Of a stretch of 64,000 nt of DNA, positions 49,064 through 58,176 are shown in pieces (position 1 is the stretch's first letter; the number at the start of each line of letters is the position of its first letter). The stretch spans positions 1 through 64,000 of the forward strand of contig NZ_WOAC01000007.1 in NCBI RefSeq assembly GCF_009749525.1. Reading direction: 5' to 3'. Origin of the DNA: Mesorhizobium xinjiangense. GTDB taxonomy: Bacteria > Pseudomonadota > Alphaproteobacteria > Rhizobiales > Rhizobiaceae. Made by a program: the position numbers and the translations under genes. The notes beneath the pieces are model-generated. The model did not search any database and had not been told where the DNA came from. It was given only the letters and a program-made list of their open reading frames with translations.

Positions 49064-50647
49064 ATGACGATGATGGGCGAGAATCTGGCAGTCGACGGGC
49101 AAGCCGGCACGGGTCGGCGTGGACGCAGCGAGCGCGGTGGAGCGTCGGCGCGCAGGGTGGCGCGCGGCGGCGGCGGGCCGGGCGCGCAACAGACCTATAT
49201 CCGGCGCAGAATCAAGCCCTATGAGGTGCTGGACGAGGAGAGCCTGAGCCTCATCGAGACCAATGCCGATCGGGTTCTGGAAGAGATCGGCATCGAGTTT
49301 CGCGACGATGCCGAGGCGCTCCAGCTGTGGAAGGACGCCGGCGCCGATGTGCGCGGCGAGCGGGTGCATTTCCCAAAAGGTCTGTGCCGGGAGCTGTTGA
49401 AGACGGCACCATCGCAATTCATTCAGCAGGCGCGCAATTCCGAGCGCTCGGTGCAGATCGGCGGCGACGCGACCGTCTTCGCGCCGGTCTACGGTCCGCC
49501 CTTCGTGCGCGATCTCGACGGCAACCGGCGCTATGCCACGATCGAGGATTTCCGCAATCTCGTGCGGCTCGCCTACAGGGCGCCGTCGATCCATCATTCC
49601 GGCGGCACGGTGTGCGAGCCGGTCGACGTTCCCGTCAACAAGCGCCATCTCGACATGGTGCTCGCGCATATGACGCTGTCGGACAAGCCCTTCATGGGTT
49701 CGGTGACGGCGCCGGAGCGCGCCGAGGACACGGTGGAGATGTGCAGGATCCTCTTCGGTGAAAAATTCGTCGACGAGAACACCGTCCTCATCAACCTCAT
49801 CAACGCCAATTCGCCGATGGTCTTCGACGAGACCATGCTCGGGGCGGCCAAGGTCTATGCGCGCAACAACCAGGCGACGATCATCACGCCCTTCATCCTT
49901 GCCGGCGCGATGAGCCCGGTGACGGTCGCCGGTACGCTGACGCAGGTGCTGGCCGAGGTGCTGGCGGGCGCGGCCTTCACGCAGCTCGTGCGGCCGGGCG
50001 CGCCGGTGGTCTTCGGCACCTTCGCCTCGTCGATCTCGATGCAGTCGGGCGCGCCGACATTCGGCACGCCGGAGCCGGCGCTTGTTTCCTACGGTGCGGC
50101 CCAGCTCGCCCGCCGTCTCGGCCTGCCGTTCCGCACCGGCGGTTCGCTGTGCGCCTCCAAGACAACCGATGCCCAGGCCGCCTATGAAAGCGCCAACACG
50201 CTGAATTCGACGGTGCTGGCGGGCACGAATTTCGTCCTGCACGGGGCGGGCTGGCTGGAAGGCGGGCTCGTGTCCAGTTTCGACAAGTTCATCATGGACG
50301 TCGATCAGCTCGCCATGAGCCAGAAATTGGCCGAGGGCGTCGACCTGTCGGAAAACGGCCAGGCGATGGACGCCATCCGCGAGGTCGGGCCGGGCAGCCA
50401 CTATCTGGGCTGCAGCCACACGCAGGCGAACTTTCAGACGGCTTTCTATCGCTCGATCATTGCCGACAACAATTCCTTCGAGCAATGGCAGGCCGAAGGC
50501 GAGAAGACCGCACCGCAAAGGGCCAACGAACTGGCGCGGCGCTGGCTGGAGAGCTACGAGGCGCCGCCGATCGATCCGGGCATCGCCGAGGGGCTGGAGG
50601 ACTTCGTGGCGCGCAAGAAGGAGTCCATGCCCGACGCCTTCACGTGA
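49064..50647 (+). CDS. Trimethylamine methyltransferase (MttB) family protein, non-pyrrolysine
   Basis: 527-aa methyltransferase of the MttB superfamily: YIRRRIKPYEVLDEESL at the N-terminus, APSIHHSGGTVCEPVDVPV, SGAPTFGTPEPALV, and near the C-terminus GPGSHYLGCSHTQANFQTAFYR. There is no in-frame amber codon, so pyrrolysine is absent; non-Pyl MttB relatives demethylate glycine betaine and other quaternary amines. Residues 5-50 are Gly/Arg-rich linker. Start ATG 49064 is one of three closely spaced codons. Divergent from its likely corrinoid partner. The substrate is inferred to be glycine betaine or an analogue. Confidence 0.88.
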   Translation: MTMMGENLAVDGQAGTGRRGRSERGGASARRVARGGGGPGAQQTYIRRRIKPYEVLDEESLSLIETNADRVLEEIGIEFRDDAEALQLWKDAGADVRGERVHFPKGLCRELLKTAPSQFIQQARNSERSVQIGGDATVFAPVYGPPFVRDLDGNRRYATIEDFRNLVRLAYRAPSIHHSGGTVCEPVDVPVNKRHLDMVLAHMTLSDKPFMGSVTAPERAEDTVEMCRILFGEKFVDENTVLINLINANSPMVFDETMLGAAKVYARNNQATIITPFILAGAMSPVTVAGTLTQVLAEVLAGAAFTQLVRPGAPVVFGTFASSISMQSGAPTFGTPEPALVSYGAAQLARRLGLPFRTGGSLCASKTTDAQAAYESANTLNSTVLAGTNFVLHGAGWLEGGLVSSFDKFIMDVDQLAMSQKLAEGVDLSENGQAMDAIREVGPGSHYLGCSHTQANFQTAFYRSIIADNNSFEQWQAEGEKTAPQRANELARRWLESYEAPPIDPGIAEGLEDFVARKKESMPDAFT

Positions 50648-50814
50648 AAGAAGCCCGAGGACGGCCGGGCTAAAGTGGCCGACATCATCCATAGCGAAGT
50701 CTGGCGCAGCGCCATGCGCGGACCGGGCTCGCGGTGATTCTTCACAAGCCCGTTGCAAGCTGACGACGGCAATGGTTGAGTCGTGACTTGGCTAAACCGC
50801 GCTCAAGGATGACC

Positions 50815-51447
50815 ATGGACCCGGCCGTTTCGTTCCTCAGCGTCTTCGCCATATACATCCCGGCTCTGATCCTGCCGGGGCCGGACTTTATCGCGGTGGT
50901 TCGCGCCTCCATGATGCGCGGTACGGCCGCCGGCCTCATGACGACGGTCGGCGTTGCGATCGGGCTGGGGTTCTACGCCGCGGTCAGCATGCTGGGCCTG
51001 TCGGCGGTGCTGACCCAGTATGAGTGGCTGGCCTGGGCCGTCCGCGTCGCCGGCGGCTGCTACCTGATTTATCTCGGCATACGGCTGTTGATGACGAAGT
51101 CGGCCGAAATCGACATATCGCGCGAGGAAAGGGGAGTGCGGGGCAACGCGCTGCTGCTCGGCCTCTTCGTCACGCTGACCAATCCGAAAGCGATCGTACT
51201 GTTTGCCAGCGTGTTCGCCACATCCGTTACGGCCAGCACGCCCGGTTGGCTGATGGCGCTGATGATCGTCCTGGTCACGGGTTGCGCGCTCGCCTGGTAT
51301 TCCTTCGTCAGCCTGTGCATGTCGTCGGGACCGGTCGTGCGGTCACTGTCGAGCGCCAAGCACTGGGTGGAGCGGGCGGCAGGCGTGTGCTTCGTGGGAA
51401 TTGGAACGCGTATCCTGGCCGATAGCCGCAACCCGCTTTCGACCTGA
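50815..51447 (+). CDS. LysE/RhtB family amino acid exporter
   Basis: 210-aa exporter with about six membrane helices. Family signature LILPGPDFIAVVRASMMRGTAAGL near the N-terminus and TLTNPKAIVLFASVF in the middle. Exports amino acids or related metabolites across the inner membrane. Start ATG 50815 with AAGGA 7 bases upstream; ATG 50809 is also possible. It lies 167 bp after the MttB gene on the same strand, so joint expression is possible but unproven. Confidence 0.88.
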   Translation: MDPAVSFLSVFAIYIPALILPGPDFIAVVRASMMRGTAAGLMTTVGVAIGLGFYAAVSMLGLSAVLTQYEWLAWAVRVAGGCYLIYLGIRLLMTKSAEIDISREERGVRGNALLLGLFVTLTNPKAIVLFASVFATSVTASTPGWLMALMIVLVTGCALAWYSFVSLCMSSGPVVRSLSSAKHWVERAAGVCFVGIGTRILADSRNPLST

Positions 51448-51481
51448 TCGCAAGGTGCCGTGAAAGCGCGCCGGCCGACCG

Positions 51482-53281
51482 CTATTTCGGCAGGCCGGCC
51501 TTGGTCAGTCCGGCGACGAAGTAGTCCCAGTCGCCGGGGTCCTTGTATGGAAGGACGCGGCTCTTCTGTTCCAGTGAATAGCCCGGATTGACCTGCATGA
51601 CCTCGTCCCACAGGCGTCCGGCCTCTTCATCCTGGCCCTGATAACCGCAGCAGGAGGCGAGCATGACCCGGGCGATGTCGGTCTCGGGGTAGGCTTCGAT
51701 GCGCTTTTTCAGATAGCGTTCCGCCGTCTCGAAATCGCCCTTCATGAAATAGGCGTGGCCGAGGAAATAGAGCCACATGCTCGAATGATGCGGGCTGTGC
51801 TTGATCGCCTTCTCGAGGCAGGTGATCGCGTGGTCGGGCTCATGCAGATAGACAAGCATGTTGCCCTTGACGGCAAGCAGTTCGGCGTCACCCGGCGACA
51901 GTTCCGATGCCTTCTTGAGCTCATCCCAGGCCGCCTCGATTTCGCGATTCCACAACAGGGCGACCGCCAGGGCGCGTCGGGCCAAGGCATCCTTGGGGCC
52001 GACTTCGACGGCCGTGCGCGCCATTTTTACGGCATATTCGAGTGTCTTGTCAGGGTCCTGTGTCCAATCGTTCGTGTAGGACATGATGTTGGCGAAGGCG
52101 AGACCCGAATAGGCGGGGCTGCATTTTGCATCGAGCGCCCTTGCCCGTTCAAACATTGCAGACGCCTCTTCCATGCCTGTGCGGCTGGCATGGGCGAGTA
52201 GGTGGTCGCGGCCGCGCAACACGAGGTCGTAGGCCTCGACATTGTGCGAGGGCGGACAGCTCAGCCGGTCCTTTTCCAGGAGGTCGAGGCGCACCTTCAA
52301 TTCGTTCACGATACTGAGCGTGATCTCGTCCTGGATCTCGAAGATGTCCTCGAGCACGCGGTCATAGCGCTCGGCCCAGACATGGCCGCCGCTTGCGCCG
52401 TCGATGAGCTGGGCGGTGATGCGCAGCCGGTTGCCGGCCTTGCGCACGCTGCCTTCCAGAACGTGGCGCACGCCGAGCTCGCGTGCCACTTCCTTCACGT
52501 CGACGGCGCGCCCCTTGTAGGTGAAGGAGGAGTTGCGGGCGATGACGAACAGCCCCGACACCTTGGAGAGGTCGGTGATGATGTCCTCGGTGATGCCGTC
52601 GGAGAAATAGTCCTGCTCCGGATCGCCGCTCATATTGTTGAAGGGCAGGACAGCAATCGAGGGTGCGTCCGTGACGGTCGTCCGCCTGGCGCCCGAATCC
52701 GGCGCCGGATGCGTCCCGTCGACCCGCCAGCTATAGGTCCGGATCGGTTCGGAGATGTTCTTGACCATTTGCAGGCCGCTGTCATCGAATGAGAGGTCGA
52801 GCTTGTTGCTGACCTGGTCGTGAACGGTGGCGGACAGGCATATGCCGCCTGGCGGCGCCACGCCTTCCAGGCGGGCGGCGACGTTGACGCCGTCGCCATA
52901 TATGTCGTCGCCCTCCAGGATGACGTCGCCGACATTGATGCCGATGCGCAGCAGCATGGCCGTTTCCGGCGGAAGATCCGCGCTCGCGCTTGCGATCTCT
53001 TTTTGCACCTCGATGGCATATTGCACGGCGTCGACGGCGCTTGGAAAATCGGCCAGCATGCCGTCGCCGGTCGACTTGACCATGCGGCCGCCATATTCGT
53101 CCAATTTGGGATCGACCAGTTCACGGCGCAGCCGCATCAGTCTTGCCAGCGTGTCGGTCTCGTCGGCCCGCATCATGCGGCTGTAGCCGACGACGTCGGC
53201 AACAAGGATGGCCGCGAGCCTGCGTTGCACGCGCGGCGGGCCGGCGTTGTCGGTCGTGACGTGATCGGCTTCATTCTGCAT
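51482..53281 (-). CDS. Class III adenylate/guanylate cyclase with TPR region
   Basis: 599-aa signalling protein. N-terminal cyclase domain (about residues 20-190): AAILVADVVGYSRMMRADE with the metal Asp, STGDGMLADF and RIGINVGDVI. A TolB-like segment (SIAVLPFNNMSGDPEQDYFSDGITEDI) follows, then a C-terminal series of TPR-like helices. This is the common rhizobial cyclase architecture. No membrane segment. Start ATG 53281; the frame is open further upstream but unrelated. Makes cAMP or cGMP; partner unknown. Confidence 0.88.
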   Translation of the reverse strand: MQNEADHVTTDNAGPPRVQRRLAAILVADVVGYSRMMRADETDTLARLMRLRRELVDPKLDEYGGRMVKSTGDGMLADFPSAVDAVQYAIEVQKEIASASADLPPETAMLLRIGINVGDVILEGDDIYGDGVNVAARLEGVAPPGGICLSATVHDQVSNKLDLSFDDSGLQMVKNISEPIRTYSWRVDGTHPAPDSGARRTTVTDAPSIAVLPFNNMSGDPEQDYFSDGITEDIITDLSKVSGLFVIARNSSFTYKGRAVDVKEVARELGVRHVLEGSVRKAGNRLRITAQLIDGASGGHVWAERYDRVLEDIFEIQDEITLSIVNELKVRLDLLEKDRLSCPPSHNVEAYDLVLRGRDHLLAHASRTGMEEASAMFERARALDAKCSPAYSGLAFANIMSYTNDWTQDPDKTLEYAVKMARTAVEVGPKDALARRALAVALLWNREIEAAWDELKKASELSPGDAELLAVKGNMLVYLHEPDHAITCLEKAIKHSPHHSSMWLYFLGHAYFMKGDFETAERYLKKRIEAYPETDIARVMLASCCGYQGQDEEAGRLWDEVMQVNPGYSLEQKSRVLPYKDPGDWDYFVAGLTKAGLPK

Positions 53282-53634
53282 GGTGGCGGGACCGTTGATA
53301 CGTTCCTTCGAGGAGAGGCCGCGCCCATTCGCTACCGATCGGGCTCGACATGCGCCGCCGCGGGCCTGGCTTCGAGCGGGGACGGCAAACGCCACCGGTA
53401 TGTGGTCGCTGGCGACCGCTTTGCCAAGGGCACCATTGCGGTCTCCTGTCAAAAATGCGCGAGCACGGCTTTACATCTCATGCGCGAAGCCTTGCGCCAC
53501 GCGGCATTGCAGCGCCTGCGGCGGCAGGGCGAAGTATATGCCTTTCCTGGTGAAAACGACATTGCCAGCTCAAGAGCGTCGGACAGGCGATCGCTTTCGC
53601 CTGCGAATCGGAACCTCCCTTAAAATCGACAATC
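53282..53634. other. Intergenic region upstream of the cyclase
   Basis: About 350 bp between the cyclase start and the end of the homocysteine methyltransferase gene. Several frames run through it but none has a recognisable product or ribosome site. It should hold the cyclase promoter; I see no clear operator. Confidence 0.5.
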
Positions 53635-54654
53635 TCAACGGCGTATCCGCCGTCGAGCGCTTCGCGTCGTGTCGGATCCACCGGGGCCGCTTTGATCCGC
53701 CGTCTTGTTGCGCAGCGGGCCGATTCGGGCGACGACGACGTCGATCGTCGGGCGGCTGCCCTTGACGTGCTCGTCGAGCGCCTGCCGCATTGCTTTGAGA
53801 TGCGCGAAGGAGGTGCCGCAGCAGCCGCCGACGATTTTCGCTCCGGCGTCGGCGGCAAGTCGTGCGTAGTCGGCCATCAGTTCCGGTGTGCCGGAATAGC
53901 AGATCTCGGTGCCGTGGAATTCCGGAATGCCGCAATTGCCCTTGACGATCACGGTGGCGCCCGGTTCGGCCGCGGTGATATCGAGGAGCGAGGCCAGGAT
54001 ATCCGGCGCGCCGACGCCGCAATTGGCGCCAACGGCGAGGGGCGGGGCGGAAAGGCCGTCGGCGACGCTGTGTATGTCCTTCGGAGCCAGCCCCATCATG
54101 GAGCGCCCGGCCGTATCGAACGAGGCTGTGAAAGCGTAGGGCAGCCCCGCGTCGATCGCGGCCTCGGCCGCGGCGCGAATTTCGTCGCGAGCCGACATCG
54201 TCTCGATCCATACGACTTCCGCGCCGCCCGCCTTGAGCCCGGCGATCTGCTCGGCGAAGGCGACGACGGCGTCCTCGTAGGCAAGCGCGCCGAGCGGCGC
54301 GAGCAATTCGCCCGTCGGGCCGACGGAACCGGCCACGATGACCTTGCGCGATGCCTTGTCGGCCACCGCGCGGGCGATCTCTGCGGCGCGCCGGTTCAGT
54401 TCGAAGACCCGATCCTGGGCATCGTGGAGCTTGAGCCGATGGCGCGTGCCGCCGAAGGAATTGGTCAGGATGATGTCGGCGCCGGCATCGACGAAGCCCT
54501 GGTGCAAGGCTGCGATCTTTTCCGGCGCGGTCTCGTTCCACAATTCAGGCGCCTCGCCGGATTCCAGGCCCATGGAAAAGAGATTGGTGCCGGTGGCGCC
54601 GTCGGCCAGCAGCACGCCTCGTTCGGCAATCAGCGCGTCGATCGGATTTGCCAT
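53635..54654 (-). CDS. bmt: Betaine-homocysteine S-methyltransferase-like (homocysteine S-methyltransferase family)
   Basis: 339-aa TIM-barrel methyltransferase. Zinc ligands Cys212 (GANCGVG) and Cys278/Cys279 (GGCCGT), plus LLADGATGTNLF and TNSFGGTRHRL typical of betaine-homocysteine methyltransferases. It moves a methyl group from glycine betaine (or a sulfonium donor) to homocysteine, giving methionine and dimethylglycine, which the DMGDH-like enzymes could then use. The C-terminal 20 residues are basic and unusual. Start ATG 54654. Donor substrate not proven. Confidence 0.83.
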   Translation of the reverse strand: MANPIDALIAERGVLLADGATGTNLFSMGLESGEAPELWNETAPEKIAALHQGFVDAGADIILTNSFGGTRHRLKLHDAQDRVFELNRRAAEIARAVADKASRKVIVAGSVGPTGELLAPLGALAYEDAVVAFAEQIAGLKAGGAEVVWIETMSARDEIRAAAEAAIDAGLPYAFTASFDTAGRSMMGLAPKDIHSVADGLSAPPLAVGANCGVGAPDILASLLDITAAEPGATVIVKGNCGIPEFHGTEICYSGTPELMADYARLAADAGAKIVGGCCGTSFAHLKAMRQALDEHVKGSRPTIDVVVARIGPLRNKTADQSGPGGSDTTRSARRRIRR

Positions 54655-54784
54655 GACATTTGACCTGCAAGGGCGGAGGAACAGGAACAGCGATTAAAGA
54701 TGGGCCGTCTGTCGCCGTCAATCGGCGCGGACAATGCGTGGCCCATGTCGGCTCGCCCGACGGTCATTCGTCCTTGGAGGACCA

Positions 54785-55246
54785 ATGTCCGTCGCATGGA
54801 GAAACGACATGAAACGCGAAGAAATGCAAGGCGAAGTGCGGGCCGTTCTGGACACTATCAATGAAGCGATGCGCCGGCGGGACGCTGCCGGCGCGCTGTC
54901 GCAGCATGCCCGCGATGCGGTCGTCTACGACCTGGCGCCGCCGCTCGTCTCGGAGATCGGGACCGACGAGGCCAAGTTTCAAGGATGGATGGACACCTGG
55001 GACGGGCCGATCGAGCAGGACTGGCGCGATCTCAAAATCCATACCAATGGCGATTTGGCCATTTGCCACGGCCTTGTTCGAACCAAGGCTCGGCAAAAGA
55101 CATCGGGTCAGGTGGTCATGTTCTGGGTCAGGTCGACACTCTGCCTTGTTAGGTCAAGCGGCCAATGGCAAATCGTCCATGACCATTCGTCCGTTCCATT
55201 CTACATGGACGGCAGCTTCCGCGCGGCGGTCGATCTCGAGCCGTGA
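54785..55246 (+). CDS. SnoaL-like/DUF4440 domain protein
   Basis: 153-aa protein with the cystatin-like NTF2 fold: a leading helix (GEVRAVLDTINEAMRRRDAAGALSQHARDAVVYDLAPPL) and strands ending SGQWQIVHDHSSVPF. Ketosteroid-isomerase-like proteins of this type bind small ligands or detoxify; function here unknown. A strong ribosome site (TTGGAGG) lies 6 bases before the ATG. It is divergent from the methyltransferase gene and converges on the XRE gene, with 4 bp between stops. Confidence 0.82.
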   Translation: MSVAWRNDMKREEMQGEVRAVLDTINEAMRRRDAAGALSQHARDAVVYDLAPPLVSEIGTDEAKFQGWMDTWDGPIEQDWRDLKIHTNGDLAICHGLVRTKARQKTSGQVVMFWVRSTLCLVRSSGQWQIVHDHSSVPFYMDGSFRAAVDLEP

Positions 55247-55250
55247 CGGG

Positions 55251-56093
55251 TTACCGGCAGCGTTCGGCGAGCGAGGCCGCATAGGCCGCCGTCTCGTGGG
55301 CGTTGACCTCGGCGGCACGGATCAGATTGTCGAAATGGCGGGCGAGCGTGCGGATGGTCGCGGTGGCATTGAGCACCAGATAGAGGTCGCCGACATAGAT
55401 CGCGGCGCGGTAGGGCCCGAAGATCGTATAGGGGATCGAATAGCGCGCCCGTCCGTCATAGAGGTAGAGCCGAAAGGCCGGGTAGAGCTCTTCCAGCAGG
55501 CCGGCCATGTGCTCGAGCTGGGCGCGCCGCGCCTTGACGCCGAGGCCGGCCCAGATGCCGTTGCCATTGGCGAATATCTCCAGCGTATGGCGCGGCATGC
55601 AGACCTCCATGTCGGTTTCGGGTCTGCGGCTGTAATCGACGCGATACTGCGTCTCGTCGATCTGCGCCTCGCGGCTGCGGTTGGAGATGTCGGCCTCGTA
55701 TTCGACCACCGCATCGGTGCGCAGGAGGTCGGGAATGCCGGCCGGCACATAGCGTATCTTGGTGCCGGCGGCCTCGGCGTGCCAGCGCGCCAGAAGGGTG
55801 CGTTCATAGCCGCCGGACCCTTCCTCGATCTCGACGCTGTCGCGGATTTCACCGGTCAGCACCTCGTCCTGGCTGAGGCCGAGCAGCCAGTCGAGCGACA
55901 CTTTGTGCTTTTCGGCGATGTTGAGCAGCGTTTCGGCGCGCGGCAGCCGCGTCGACGTGCCGGAGAGGAGCTGCGAGAGCGCCGAGCGGTCGATGCCGAC
56001 GCTCGTGGCAAAGGCCGACTGGTTGATTCCGGACCGCTCGAGCAGGAATCTCAGCCGCTCGCGGAAAAGTCCTGAAAGATCACGTTTGTCCAT
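55251..56093 (-). CDS. XRE family transcriptional regulator
   Basis: 280-aa regulator. N-terminal Cro/CI helix-turn-helix (residues about 8-62: RLRFLLERSGINQSAFATSVGIDRSALSQLLSG). The C-terminal 200 residues form an unrecognised effector region with RYVPAGIPDLLRT and YLYDGRARYSIPYTIFGPY. Start ATG 56093 with AAGGAA 7 bases upstream; an in-frame ATG lies at 56114. Divergent from the desaturase gene; an inverted repeat in the 205-bp gap is a likely operator. Confidence 0.83.
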   Translation of the reverse strand: MDKRDLSGLFRERLRFLLERSGINQSAFATSVGIDRSALSQLLSGTSTRLPRAETLLNIAEKHKVSLDWLLGLSQDEVLTGEIRDSVEIEEGSGGYERTLLARWHAEAAGTKIRYVPAGIPDLLRTDAVVEYEADISNRSREAQIDETQYRVDYSRRPETDMEVCMPRHTLEIFANGNGIWAGLGVKARRAQLEHMAGLLEELYPAFRLYLYDGRARYSIPYTIFGPYRAAIYVGDLYLVLNATATIRTLARHFDNLIRAAEVNAHETAAYAASLAERCR

Positions 56094-56172
56094 TTCGGTT
56101 CCTTCATCCGACATATGTGCCCATCGCAGAGGCATCGGGTAACGTGAACCTCATTTGTTTATAATAGAAAAC

Positions 56173-56197
56173 ACATTGCTTGCAAGTAGCGCAATGT
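56173..56197. promoter_or_regulatory. Inverted repeat, candidate XRE operator
   Basis: ACATTGC, 11-bp spacer, GCAATGT: perfect 7-bp arms. It lies 80 bp before the XRE start and 102 bp before the divergent desaturase start. Confidence 0.55.
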
Positions 56198-56298
56198 AAC
56201 CGAATTGTGCACGTTGTCTCATTGAGCGAGGCAAGTCCTCCTGACAGTATCGTGTCAGGAATCGTTCGATTCCGGGCACTTGCACGATTGACGAGATT

Positions 56299-57309
56299 AT
56301 GAAGCCTCATTCGCGGGGTCGACGCCCCTTGAAAATCGAGTGGCCGACCATGGCCCTTATTGTCTTTTGCTATGGCGGCTGGGCCGCGGCCGGAGTCTAT
56401 GTGTGGCCGCACTGGCCGGTTGTCGCCTGCCTGGCGCTCGGCGTGTTGCTGGCCCTGCAGTCCTCGCTCATGCACGAGGTGCTGCACGGGCACCCGACGC
56501 GCGATGCGCGCATCAACGAAGCGCTTGTTGGCCTGCCGATCGGGGTCTTCTATCCCTATCGCCGCTTCAAGCGCTTGCATCTGATGCATCATGCCGACGA
56601 GCGGCTGACGGATCCCTTCGAGGATCCCGAAAGCTATTACCGCGCGCTGTGGAAACATGAACAATATCCGAAGGCATTCGGGTTCCTTCTGCATGTCAAC
56701 AATACCATGATCGGGCGACTGGTGCTCGGGCCGCTCCTGGGCACGGCGGGTTTCCTGCTGGGAGAACTGCGCCTCTTGCGTGCCGGCGATCCTGCCGTGC
56801 GCACGGCCTGGCTCATCCAGGGAGCGGGGCTGGTGGTGGTTGTCGCCATCGTCCATTTCGCCTTCGCCATGCCTTTCTGGCTCTACCTGGTGGGGCCTGT
56901 GTGGATCGGACAGGCACTGATATCCGTGCGCACATTTGCCGAGCACCAATGGTCTGAGCGGCCGGACGGGCGCACGATCATCGTCGAACGCTCGCCGCTG
57001 GCGCTCCTGTTTCTCAACAACAACCTGCACCTGGTCCATCACAAGGCACCGGGTGTGGCCTGGTATCGCCTGCCGCGATTGTTCCGCGAAAAGCGCCGGG
57101 AATGGGTGCGCATGAATGGCGGCTATATCTATCCGAACTACTTCGCATTGCTGCGCAGTTTCGCGCTCGAGCCCAAGGAACCGGTGATCCATCCGGTGTT
57201 GCGCCGGGCCCCGGAACCCGGCCGCGCCTTTCGCCCGCGCGTGCGTGCGCGCAGCGTCGGCGGACTGGCCGCTACCGCGCCCGTGCCGGCAAAGCCTGCC
57301 AAGGATTGA
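56299..57309 (+). CDS. Fatty acid desaturase family protein
   Basis: 336-aa membrane di-iron enzyme. Three His boxes: HEVLHGH, HLMHHAD and LHLVHHKAP, with about four membrane segments between. Family members introduce double bonds or hydroxyl groups into lipids; some act on other small substrates. The C-terminus is basic and disordered. Followed 45 bp later by the PhnD-like gene, so the two probably form an operon controlled by the divergent XRE regulator. Substrate unknown. Confidence 0.87.
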   Translation: MKPHSRGRRPLKIEWPTMALIVFCYGGWAAAGVYVWPHWPVVACLALGVLLALQSSLMHEVLHGHPTRDARINEALVGLPIGVFYPYRRFKRLHLMHHADERLTDPFEDPESYYRALWKHEQYPKAFGFLLHVNNTMIGRLVLGPLLGTAGFLLGELRLLRAGDPAVRTAWLIQGAGLVVVVAIVHFAFAMPFWLYLVGPVWIGQALISVRTFAEHQWSERPDGRTIIVERSPLALLFLNNNLHLVHHKAPGVAWYRLPRLFREKRREWVRMNGGYIYPNYFALLRSFALEPKEPVIHPVLRRAPEPGRAFRPRVRARSVGGLAATAPVPAKPAKD

Positions 57310-57353
57310 ACCGGCATCTTGAAAATCGCCCCCATATCGGCTGAGTGGGCCCA

Positions 57354-58145
57354 ATGAGCGATTATGTGGCCGCACTGCCCATGTATGATTTCCCGGAAGC
57401 CCGCGCCGAGACCGACGCGGAATGGGCGGGCCTGTGCGATCGCCTGCGCGCCGCCGGCATCGAGGCGCCGCAACGCCTGGCCCGCTGCAACGCCGACCTG
57501 CCGGCCGTGCCGGGCGGCATTCGCGATGCGGCCGGCAATGTCATCGCACCCGATCCGGCAACGCTGCCACTGGACGAACTCGATCTCTTCACGCTGTGGC
57601 GCCATCCCGCCCTCATTCTGGGCCAGACCTGCTGGGGGCCGCTCGAATCCGGCCTGATCGATCATGTCCGGGTCGTTGGCCAGCCGAACTATGACGCTTA
57701 CGAGGGCGGGGCAGGGGCTCTCTATTCGAGCGCCATTGTCATGCGGAAGGGCGAGGCACCTGAGAAGCCCGTCGCCGCGCCGGCCGATGGGCGGGCGATG
57801 CTGCCGCTCGACCTGATGCGCGGGCGCCGGCTCGCCTTCAACGAACCGGCCTCCATGTCGGGCACGATCGCGCTGGAGCGCGATCTCCAGGCCGCCGGAG
57901 AGAGCGTTGCCGTGTTTTCCGAACGCATCGAGACCGGTGGTCACCGCGCATCTGTCGTCGCCGTTGCCGAGGGCAGGGCGGATCTGTGCGCGGTCGACTG
58001 CCGCACCTGGGACCTCATCAGGCGCTTCGAGCCGGCGTCAGAGAAGGTCGCGGTTGCCGGCTGGACGGCGCGGCGCAAGGGCCTGCCTTATATCGCCGCG
58101 TCGGGCCTGGCCGAGATGGTGCTGCCGGCCCTACGATTGGGTTGA
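57354..58145 (+). CDS. PhnD/SsuA-like periplasmic-binding-fold protein without signal peptide
   Basis: 263-aa protein of the phosphate/phosphonate binding-protein (PhnD) fold: GQTCWGPLESGLIDHVRVVGQPNYDAYEGG, LAFNEPASMSGTIALER and VVAVAEGRADLCAVDCRTWDL. It lacks an export signal (starts MSDYVAALPMYDF), so it is probably a cytoplasmic ligand binder rather than an ABC receptor; no transporter is adjacent. Downstream of the desaturase gene. Confidence 0.8.
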   Translation: MSDYVAALPMYDFPEARAETDAEWAGLCDRLRAAGIEAPQRLARCNADLPAVPGGIRDAAGNVIAPDPATLPLDELDLFTLWRHPALILGQTCWGPLESGLIDHVRVVGQPNYDAYEGGAGALYSSAIVMRKGEAPEKPVAAPADGRAMLPLDLMRGRRLAFNEPASMSGTIALERDLQAAGESVAVFSERIETGGHRASVVAVAEGRADLCAVDCRTWDLIRRFEPASEKVAVAGWTARRKGLPYIAASGLAEMVLPALRLG

Positions 58146-58176
58146 TCGCCGAGCCGGCAACGCCAGAGCGATGGCG

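Noticed and set aside
40905-50647. Pyrrolysine use in the MttB protein
   Set aside because: No in-frame amber codon and no pyl genes in the window; the protein belongs to the non-pyrrolysine branch.
48869-50758. Long open frame (over 600 codons) on the minus strand opposite the MttB gene
   Set aside because: Arg/Ala/His-rich translation without any family motif; it is the antisense shadow of a GC-rich gene whose plus-strand product is clearly MttB.
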